DNA of 6,084 bases from an uncultured Ruminococcus sp. (GTDB lineage Bacteria; Bacillota; Clostridia; Oscillospirales; Acutalibacteraceae). Under the pieces are notes generated by a model that did not search any database, had not been told where the DNA came from, and was given only the letters and a program-made list of their open reading frames with translations. The stretch lies in contig CACYDE010000304.1 in the NCBI GenBank assembly GCA_902773045.1, positions 1-6,084 of the forward strand, written 5' to 3'. The first letter of the stretch is position 1, and each line of letters begins with the position of its first letter. The position numbers and the translations under genes were made by a program. Below are positions 1 to 4,512 of this stretch, in pieces.

Positions 1-46
1 AAAAACTCGTCTCACATTCAAGAACCTTATATTTTTGCCTGCGGCG
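1..46 (-). repeat. Direct repeat, copy 1 (42 bp perfect match plus 4 bp with one mismatch)
   Basis: Positions 1-42 are identical to 105-146, and the match continues to 46/150 with one mismatch (G at 43, T at 147). The copies are 104 bp apart. Because the window begins exactly at this copy, the repeat may extend leftwards or be one of a longer series. There is no match to a CRISPR layout: only two copies, a 62-bp spacer, and no internal dyad in the repeat unit. The minus strand is given because the neighbouring gene reads into it from that side. Its function is unknown to me; a dispersed intergenic repeat is the simplest reading. Confidence 0.9.
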
Positions 47-54
47 CTCGCCGC
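41..54. other. GC-rich hairpin in the repeat spacer
   Basis: The 14 bases 41-54 form a perfect 6-bp dyad (GCGGCG / CGCCGC) around two bases, or 5 bp with a four-base loop. It sits at the right edge of repeat copy 1. No T-tract follows on either strand, so it does not look like a rho-independent terminator. Copy 2 has a T at position 147 and lacks the right-hand arm, so the hairpin is not part of both copies. It may be a structural part of a mobile or dispersed element, but this is inference. Confidence 0.5.
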
Positions 55-104
55 CCCGACCGAGAGTTGATCTTTTACGGTAAGTTCCTGACCAACTTCT
101 TTGA

Positions 105-150
105 AAAAACTCGTCTCACATTCAAGAACCTTATATTTTTGCCTGCTGCG
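105..150 (-). repeat. Direct repeat, copy 2
   Basis: This is the second copy of the repeat at 1-46, identical over 105-146. On the minus strand it begins 5 bp after the stop codon of the SpoIIM-like gene, so the repeat abuts the 3' end of a gene, as dispersed intergenic repeats often do. The 104-bp period is not a multiple of three, so any reading frame changes phase from copy to copy. That argues against a tandemly repeated protein segment. Confidence 0.9.
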
Positions 151-155
151 TTTCG

Positions 156-827
156 TTAAAAGAAAATTCCGAGAAGTCTTTGAAGAAGTACATCGGTCAG
201 CGAGGCAAATGATATAACAATCAACATATAACAACAGTTTAAAGTCAGTTCACCAAACTTTGATCTCAGAGGCTGTCCGTCAGTCGTTGACTTTCCGAAA
301 AATGTATACAGAACAGAAAGTGAAAAATCTATACAATACTGTGACGCGTAAATGAGCGCCATCGAAGAGATAAACGCACCCGAGAGTATTACTGCTATAT
401 AATAAACCAGTCCCTTCAATCCGTACGTCACACAAAGATATCCCGAGATTATCCCGTATTCGTATCCCCTGAAAAATATTACTCCGGGAATAAGTACAAC
501 ACCCGGCGCGGAAAGCGAAAGACAGAACAGAACCGCGAGGAAAAGAAATGAAACGGAAAACGAGTCCGCAAAGCTTACCACGGGAGACGCTGTTTCGGAC
601 GGGATCATTCCGCCCGAAAAGAAAACGTAAATTCCGTTCATTATTTCACCGGAAGTTTGTCCTGCTCTTACTACTCCCAAAATCATTCCAAGAAAAAGTA
701 ACGTAATGAAGAAACTTAAAATTCCGTATCTTTTCAGAAAAGCTTTGATATCCGCTTTCAGAGGAGAATAGGGCTTTGCGTTATAGATTTTTTCGGATCG
801 ATTCATGGAAACAACAATACTTTTCAT
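156..827 (-). CDS. spoIIM: SpoIIM-like (DUF95 family) sporulation membrane protein, probable
   Basis: The 223-residue protein has a basic 30-residue N-terminus and about five hydrophobic segments (roughly residues 35-54, 85-105, 107-132, 138-163 and 196-216). Its centre, with FFRGYEYGIISGYL followed by TYGLKGL, resembles the conserved core of SpoIIM, where a gas/lipid-type helix pair carries a G-x-x-x-G step and YGLKG. In known spore formers SpoIIM sits in the mother-cell membrane and anchors the SpoIID-SpoIIP peptidoglycan-hydrolase machine during engulfment. Length (about 200-220) and topology fit. ATG at 827 is chosen because AGAAAGGA (836-843) lies 8 nt upstream; a TTG at 833 in the same frame is only 2 nt from it. 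The assignment is by pattern memory and is moderate: another DUF95-like membrane protein remains possible. Presence of a sporulation ylmC-like gene nearby supports it, as does the sigma-E-like promoter upstream. Confidence 0.62.
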   Translation of the reverse strand: MKSIVVSMNRSEKIYNAKPYSPLKADIKAFLKRYGILSFFITLLFLGMILGVVRAGQTSGEIMNGIYVFFSGGMIPSETASPVVSFADSFSVSFLFLAVLFCLSLSAPGVVLIPGVIFFRGYEYGIISGYLCVTYGLKGLVYYIAVILSGAFISSMALIYASQYCIDFSLSVLYTFFGKSTTDGQPLRSKFGELTLNCCYMLIVISFASLTDVLLQRLLGIFF

Positions 828-835
828 GTACAACG

Positions 836-843
836 TCCTTTCT
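836..843 (-). promoter_or_regulatory. Ribosome binding site deciding the SpoIIM-like start
   Basis: On the minus strand AGAAAGGA ends 8 nt before the ATG at 827 and only 2 nt before the in-frame TTG at 833. The spacing therefore favours the ATG and a 223-residue product. Confidence 0.75.
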
Positions 844-863
844 GCTGTAGAATTCTATAGCAA

Positions 864-892
864 TATCTATGTTGTACATTTTGAAAATATGA
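864..892 (-). promoter_or_regulatory. Candidate sigma-E-type promoter for the SpoIIM-like gene
   Basis: Minus strand: TCATATT (886-892) fits the known sigma-E -35 pattern kmATATT at every position. After exactly 14 bases comes CATAGATA (864-871), which matches the -10 pattern CATACAnT at five of its seven defined positions. A start about 7 nt further on would leave a 5' leader near 30 nt, ending in a good ribosome site. In Bacillus subtilis spoIIM is a sigma-E gene, so the match suits the proposed function. The motif is short and AT-rich, so chance is a real alternative. Confidence 0.38.
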
Positions 893-897
893 TTTCG

Positions 898-914
898 GGA
901 ATAGTCATTATTCC
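898..914 (-). other. Small stem-loop just after the proC stop
   Basis: GGAATA and TATTCC form a perfect 6-bp stem (898-903 with 909-914) around a 5-base loop, one base after the proC stop codon on the minus strand. Only two of the six pairs are GC and the T-rich stretch (884-887) is about 10 bases away. It is at best a weak terminator or a 3'-end stabiliser that separates proC from the downstream promoter. Confidence 0.3.
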
Positions 915-915
915 T

Positions 916-1713
916 TTATCTCGCCAGTTCGTCCGCTCTCTTTGTGCAGGCATCCATAGCTTCGATTACGGAATTATAAAAATCCTTTTCATCAAGCTTC
1001 TCGAGAGCCTTTAATGTTGTGCCGCCGGGAGAGGATACCTTCTTGATGAGAACATCGGGCGAATCACCCGAATTTTCCAACATCTCCGCGCTGCCTTTTA
1101 GCGTTGCGCAGACAAGTCTGAGAGCTGCGTCCGGGTCGATTCCTTCTTTTTCGGCATAGTCAACCATAGCTTTTGCGAAAAGGTAAATATAAGCCGGACT
1201 GCTGCCGTTAACGGCGATAACGCTGTTCATTTTTGATTCGTCGAGTATCTCGACAACGCCGCCGTTGGAAAACATTTTATAAACATATTCAAAATCTTCA
1301 TCGGATATATTTCTTCTGCTCATTGCAGTTGCGCCGACTCCGAGAAGAAGGGGAGTGTTCGGCATAACGCGAACCATCGGACAATCGACACCCAACGCAT
1401 TCTTTATATAATCGGTTGAGATCCCTGCCGCAATTGTAACAATGACCTTTGATCCGGTGACAGCCGACTTTATGCTTTCAAGAACCTCTGCGTAATTCTG
1501 AGGCTTCACCGCAAGAACGATAATGTCGCTTACCTTAACTGCGTTTTCCGCACAATCGGCAGTCTCGACTCCCTTTTTCCTCATGATTTCAAGCTTGTCC
1601 GCCATAACATCAAAAACGGTAATGTTTTCTGCCGAATCGGGGCTGCTTCCTATAATTCCGTCAATGATCGCAGTCGCCATGTTTCCTGCACCAATAAAAC
1701 CGATTTTCTTCAC
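916..1713 (-). CDS. proC: Pyrroline-5-carboxylate reductase (ProC)
   Basis: This 265-residue cytoplasmic enzyme catalyses the last step of proline synthesis, reducing 1-pyrroline-5-carboxylate with NAD(P)H. The Rossmann dinucleotide-binding loop GFIGAGNMA is at residues 5-13. AVKPQ is at 68-72, the MPNTP stretch at 117-121, and the helical dimerisation domain starts near 165. The family signature appears as SSPGGTT at 227-233. Length is typical (260-280). The loop usually written SGSxPAY reads NGSSPAY (169-175), with Asn replacing the first Ser; the rest is conserved, so the enzyme is probably active. The start is GTG at 1713, supported by AAGGTG (1721-1726) with 7 nt spacing. It lies 49 bp after the membrane-protein gene on the same strand and could be its distal operon partner, though proline synthesis gives no evident functional tie. 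No proA or proB is in the window. Confidence 0.97.
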   Translation of the reverse strand: MKKIGFIGAGNMATAIIDGIIGSSPDSAENITVFDVMADKLEIMRKKGVETADCAENAVKVSDIIVLAVKPQNYAEVLESIKSAVTGSKVIVTIAAGISTDYIKNALGVDCPMVRVMPNTPLLLGVGATAMSRRNISDEDFEYVYKMFSNGGVVEILDESKMNSVIAVNGSSPAYIYLFAKAMVDYAEKEGIDPDAALRLVCATLKGSAEMLENSGDSPDVLIKKVSSPGGTTLKALEKLDEKDFYNSVIEAMDACTKRADELAR

Positions 1714-1762
1714 AATTTATCACCTTTTCTTTGAAATGTTAATATTTATTACAGTTCTCAAA

Positions 1763-2308
1763 TCAACGTGCGCCAAAAGCTTTACGTAAATATTTTGAAA
1801 AAAGTATGCATACGTTGTTAAGCGCTGCGTCGTAGAGAATAAATAATATGTTTCCTAAAATGAGAAATACCCACGGAAGATAAACGCCGCCCACTTCAAA
1901 GGCTTCCTTCGGAACCCCGATCAGATAAGTGGCAGCAAAGAAATATACAATACAGAAAAAATTCACGCTGACGAGTTTTATGACTGTTTTGAAAAATTTT
2001 TTCTTTGCTATACGGTTTTTTCCTTTTTCGACGCCGTTTTTCAAAACCGGATATTCTCCAAAAAGCAACATAAAAATTATAACAGCTTCTTTGTCCGGAA
2101 TCAAGAGGAAAGCTAAAAAAGATACGGCTGCCCACACAGCCGCTCCGTATCTCCAACCGAATTCATGACAAACTATCGCAACGCAAAAACCTGCAAACGA
2201 TGTACACATATATATCGTAACGGGCAGCAGCGGAGTTATAAACATAAAAACCAGTGCCAGCGCCGTCATTATCCCACACAGTGCGGTTCTGAAACTCTTA
2301 TTTTTCAC
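1763..2308 (-). CDS. Conserved multi-spanning membrane protein of unknown function
   Basis: I do not recognise a named family. The 181-residue protein has about six hydrophobic segments (roughly 7-29, 32-50, 54-70, 72-88, 108-131 and 143-170). A short basic loop around 90-107 (KNGVEKGKNRIAKKKFFK) is probably cytoplasmic by the positive-inside rule. A PDKEA motif at 71-75 and GEYPVLK at 84-90 resemble conserved stretches that I associate with uncharacterised clostridial membrane proteins. Size and helix number are like those of ECF-transporter S components, but I see no substrate-specific signature and no energising-module genes nearby. The start is GTG at 2308 with AAGGGA (2315-2320) 6 nt upstream. 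That ribosome site lies inside the last codons of the J-domain gene, and only 3 bp separate the two genes, so translational coupling is likely. Its job may be tied to the J-protein. Confidence 0.85.
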   Translation of the reverse strand: MKNKSFRTALCGIMTALALVFMFITPLLPVTIYMCTSFAGFCVAIVCHEFGWRYGAAVWAAVSFLAFLLIPDKEAVIIFMLLFGEYPVLKNGVEKGKNRIAKKKFFKTVIKLVSVNFFCIVYFFAATYLIGVPKEAFEVGGVYLPWVFLILGNILFILYDAALNNVCILFSKYLRKAFGAR

Positions 2309-2311
2309 ATT

Positions 2312-2911
2312 TTATCCCTTTCCGGTTTTTCCGCGCGGTAAAAAGCAGCCGCAGCAGAGATCCATGCAGCAAAGCGACATATAAAGCGAACACGAACTGC
2401 AGCCTGCGCCTTTTGGTTTGTACACTTTAAAGAAGCTTTCGTCCGAGCCGTCAAGTTCGTCCATAAGATTTTTATATTCCTCGTTATAGGGGTCTTCTTC
2501 GCAGGCTTTTTCCGCGTAAACCTCGGCTTCTTCGAGCCAGCCTCTTTTAAAAAGAATGAAGCCTTTCAGAAAATTCCATTCACTGTTTCTTGAGTCCTTC
2601 GGAATTCCGTCAAGCAGCTCTTCCGCGTCATCGTACCTTTTCCGATCAATGAGTCGGCGGACGTCTGCGAATTCCGAAACGGATCGAGTCCATTGAGGAA
2701 ATTTTTCGCTGTCCGTCCCGGAGAGTTTCATGTTGTTCATTATCAAATCGTAGGCGTCGTCTATTTCTTTCATTTTTTCTTCATTCAGCGACCTATTGCC
2801 GCTGTCCGAAAAGTCAGGGTGATATTTCATTGCCGCCCTTTTATATGCCGCTTTAATTTCATCTTCCGAAGAATCGGAAGGAATTCCTAAAATATCGTAT
2901 GGGTCTTTCAT
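2312..2911 (-). CDS. J-domain (DnaJ-like) protein with TPR-like middle and cysteine-rich tail
   Basis: This 199-residue protein begins with a J domain (about residues 3-60): DPYDILGI, the helix II basic stretch AAYKRAAMKY, and the HPD tripeptide at 31-33. J domains stimulate the ATPase of DnaK-type Hsp70. Residues 82-155 form helix pairs like tetratricopeptide repeats (for example the stretch FKRGWLEEAEVYAEKA), suited to protein binding. The tail (171-189) carries seven cysteines (171, 174, 181, 182, 186, 187, 189), suggesting metal binding or lipid/membrane attachment. It lacks the Gly/Phe region and CxxCxGxG zinc fingers of full DnaJ, so it is a type III J protein, not the housekeeping DnaJ. 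ATG at 2911 is chosen over GTG at 2929 because GAGG (2918-2921) sits 6 nt before it and homologues begin at this point. It lies 65 bp after the DUF5685 gene, on the same strand. Confidence 0.92.
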   Translation of the reverse strand: MKDPYDILGIPSDSSEDEIKAAYKRAAMKYHPDFSDSGNRSLNEEKMKEIDDAYDLIMNNMKLSGTDSEKFPQWTRSVSEFADVRRLIDRKRYDDAEELLDGIPKDSRNSEWNFLKGFILFKRGWLEEAEVYAEKACEEDPYNEEYKNLMDELDGSDESFFKVYKPKGAGCSSCSLYMSLCCMDLCCGCFLPRGKTGKG

Positions 2912-2917
2912 AACGTA

Positions 2918-2921
2918 CCTC
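2918..2921 (-). promoter_or_regulatory. Ribosome binding site deciding the J-protein start
   Basis: GAGG on the minus strand ends 6 nt before ATG at 2911. The upstream GTG at 2929 has no Shine-Dalgarno sequence in front of it, so the extra six N-terminal residues are unlikely to be made. Confidence 0.75.
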
Positions 2922-2976
2922 AAAATCACGCAGGTGAAGATGACCGGATAAATAAGACGGATCGGAAAAGCCGATA

Positions 2977-3876
2977 TCAGATCTTACCGTATTTTTTGCT
3001 TTTATCCTTTTCAAGAATAAACCTGCTCATATTATAAAGTCCTTCAAAGACTATATTGTCTGTTATTGTTTTGAACGGTGAATATTCCGAAGGTATTTCC
3101 TTATAAAATCCGAAAATACCTTTCATGGTTTGTTTCAGAAGTTTTCCGCAGTAATCGTTTGTTTCACTGTTTTTCAAAGAAAGCTTGTCCTTTGCCGGGA
3201 ATCTGTTGATGAGCGGATTGAAGCTTCCCGAACGAATGTCTTTTTCAAGATCGTCGGTCATGTCTGCGAGATAGATCCATCTTCCTAAAAAATAACCGAA
3301 CCTGAAAAGGCTGTCTTTGATTTCTTCGCAGTCGGAAAGTGATTTCATCAGGAGTCCGAGCATTTTCGCCGTTGGGTCGGCTGCGGCGTCTATACCGCAG
3401 TCGGGATCTTTTTCGGCCGCAAGCTGAGAAGACGCCATATCCGAAAGTAAACTGTCGAAAAAGGGATACTTCCCCGCGGCTCGGGATTTTTTCTTTAGGA
3501 AAAATGTTTTCAGAAACCGCGCGGTCAGACTTTTGAAAAGACGCTCGTCTGCGGCTGTGTCTGCAAGCTTGTAATAAAAAGCAATAACCGAGAACGCAGC
3601 GGCAGCCTCAGCCGAATCATCGTCAATTTCGCAGAAAACGCAGCTTTTCAGAGGATTCAAGGGACATCTTCCTTCAATAACAGAAGCCTCACGTTTTTCT
3701 CCGTGAAGCGTGGATATCATCATAGCGAGAAAAACCGCGTCGTAGCTGAGAATGAAACGTGAAGAGAAACCGTAATCACGTCCGAGTTTTTCACAAAGAG
3801 AACAGTATACCGATCTGTACAGTTCAAGATCATGCTGAGTCAAAGCCGATTTCCACGGTCTGACATAACCGAACAA
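2977..3876 (-). CDS. DUF5685 family protein with trans-prenyl-synthase-like aspartate motifs
   Basis: The N-terminus after the chosen start reads MFGYVRP then ELYRSVYCSLC and LSYDAVFLA, the pattern of the clostridial DUF5685 family, whose function is unknown. The 299-residue protein looks mostly alpha-helical and soluble. Cysteines at 25 and 28 (CSLC), 71, 79 and 82 (CVFC) could bind a metal. Residues 106-111 read DTAADE and 197-217 contain LGRWIYLADMTDDLEKD followed by a Gly at 217; both are laid out like the two aspartate-rich motifs of squalene/phytoene synthases. The start is TTG at 3876: AAAGGGGAG (3884-3892) ends 7 nt before it, and family members begin with MFGYV at this point. An ATG at 3978 in the same frame would add 34 hydrophobic residues but lacks family support. 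I found no convincing promoter in the 132-bp gap after ylmC. The family call is firm; any activity is inference. Confidence 0.88.
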   Translation of the reverse strand: MFGYVRPWKSALTQHDLELYRSVYCSLCEKLGRDYGFSSRFILSYDAVFLAMMISTLHGEKREASVIEGRCPLNPLKSCVFCEIDDDSAEAAAAFSVIAFYYKLADTAADERLFKSLTARFLKTFFLKKKSRAAGKYPFFDSLLSDMASSQLAAEKDPDCGIDAAADPTAKMLGLLMKSLSDCEEIKDSLFRFGYFLGRWIYLADMTDDLEKDIRSGSFNPLINRFPAKDKLSLKNSETNDYCGKLLKQTMKGIFGFYKEIPSEYSPFKTITDNIVFEGLYNMSRFILEKDKSKKYGKI

Positions 3877-3883
3877 AAACAAA

Positions 3884-3892
3884 CTCCCCTTT
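3884..3892 (-). promoter_or_regulatory. Ribosome binding site deciding the TTG start of DUF5685
   Basis: AAAGGGGAG on the minus strand ends 7 nt before TTG at 3876. An in-frame TTG at 3882 is only 1 nt away, and the ATG at 3978 lies far upstream. The site therefore points to the TTG at 3876, which starts the protein at the family-typical FGYVRP. Confidence 0.8.
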
Positions 3893-4008
3893 AAAAAATA
3901 CCTATAATACAATTTTATTCTACTACAAACGTACGGAGTTATAATTAACAATGTGTAAATTTTCCGACAGATCGGCATACGCTCTTTTTTAAAATTATTA
4001 ATTCTTCA

Positions 4009-4281
4009 TTAAATTATAAATTTCTTTTTCGGGGGACGGCGGCGTATTGAGCACTTGACCAGAATCGTATCCTCTCCGATAAGTTTGATGTCAGCCCATG
4101 GGATCACGATGTCGTCATGACGTCCGAAAATTCCGAAAAACTTTGGTCTGCCGTAGATAATGATCGAAACGAGACACGCTGTTTTTGTGTCTATCTCAAC
4201 GTCGTCAACACAGCCGAGCCTTACGCCGTCGGATTCGTTTATAACTTCTTTGTGACGCAGTTCCGCAATTCTGCATGCCAT
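4009..4281 (-). CDS. YlmC/YmxH family sporulation protein (PRC-barrel)
   Basis: The whole 90-residue protein is one PRC-barrel-like domain. Near the N-terminus it has RIAELRHKEVIN, then DGVRLGCVDDVEID, FGIFGRHDDIVIPW around residues 48-61, and a C-terminal IGEDTILVKC. These are the hallmark stretches of the YlmC/YmxH family, found mainly in spore formers and annotated as sporulation-associated; the precise biochemical role is not established. Length matches the family (80-95). The extreme C-terminus is strongly basic (RRRPPKKK), which could bind nucleic acid or membrane; this is inference. ATG at 4281 follows AAAGGGGTGA (4286-4295) with 4 nt between its end and the ATG, or 6 nt from the GGGG core. 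It is the first minus-strand gene, divergent from the MATE exporter, and 132 bp before DUF5685. Whether it shares a transcript with the genes downstream is not clear. Confidence 0.93.
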   Translation of the reverse strand: MACRIAELRHKEVINESDGVRLGCVDDVEIDTKTACLVSIIIYGRPKFFGIFGRHDDIVIPWADIKLIGEDTILVKCSIRRRPPKKKFII

Positions 4282-4325
4282 AAAATCACCCCTTTGAAAT
4301 CTTATGAGTTGTGTTTTTCGGACAG

Positions 4326-4357
4326 TTTATTAGGGTGTGTCAACTCACACTAATAAA
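4326..4357. promoter_or_regulatory. Imperfect palindrome in the divergent ylmC/MATE gap
   Basis: TTTATTAG (4326-4333) and CTAATAAA (4350-4357) are perfect inverted repeats. Inside them TGTG (4336-4339) pairs with CACA (4346-4349), leaving a two-base GG bulge and a six-base loop. No T-tract follows on either strand, and the flanking genes diverge, so a terminator makes little sense. A regulator operator or a leader-RNA structure of the ylmC-like gene is more likely. The TTGACA in the central part on the minus strand has no -10 at a usable distance. Confidence 0.5.
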
Positions 4358-4440
4358 TATATTCTGAAAAGCTGCGTGAAATTACAAATATATTCAAAAA
4401 AACAAGATTGTGTCAGAAATGAGCCGAATTGTAGTAGATT

Positions 4441-4474
4441 TTGTTAATATTATTGTATATCATACTATTATAAT
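4441..4474 (+). promoter_or_regulatory. Probable vegetative promoter of the MATE gene
   Basis: A perfect -10 box TATAAT lies at 4469-4474, overlapping a second candidate TATTAT at 4466-4471. TTGTTA at 4441-4446 is the best -35, with 19 bases to the second box. The spacing is at the loose end and the region is very AT-rich, so the -10 is better supported than the -35. Transcription would start near 4480 and leave a leader of about 30 nt. Confidence 0.45.
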
Positions 4475-4500
4475 GTTTAATCGGCAGGATAATGTGAAAT

Positions 4501-4506
4501 GAGGTG
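4501..4506 (+). promoter_or_regulatory. Ribosome binding site deciding the MATE start
   Basis: GAGGTG ends 6 nt before ATG at 4513. A GTG at 4504 in the same frame is part of this ribosome site and cannot be the start it serves. Confidence 0.8.
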
Positions 4507-4512
4507 AAAGTT

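Noticed and set aside
1..150. CRISPR array at the left edge
   Set aside because: Only two repeats are seen, the 42-bp unit lacks internal dyad symmetry, the 62-bp spacer is too long, and no cas genes are present.
805..1014. 69-codon plus-strand open frame overlapping the SpoIIM-like start and the proC end
   Set aside because: It covers the end of proC antisense, has no ribosome site and no recognisable protein; the clear minus-strand genes explain the region.
2961..2975. Hairpin ATCGG/CCGAT with a 5-base loop one base after the DUF5685 stop
   Set aside because: Only five pairs and no run of Ts follows on the minus strand, so it is too weak to call a terminator; it might still modulate expression of the J-protein gene.
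3961..3990. Plus-strand dyad CCGA/TCGG followed by a T-run at 3985-3990, as a terminator
   Set aside because: The stem is four pairs, the T-run is over ten bases away, and no plus-strand gene ends here.
3877..4008. Promoter for DUF5685 in the gap after the ylmC-like gene
   Set aside because: Several -10-like words (TATTAT, TAGAAT, TATAAC on the minus strand) occur by AT-richness, but none has a -35 at 16-18 bases and no sigma-E-like pair was found.
4315..4343. Perfect TTGACA on the minus strand upstream of the ylmC-like gene (4338-4343)
   Set aside because: At 16-18 bases downstream only CGAAAA-like sequence is found, so there is no -10 box to make a promoter.
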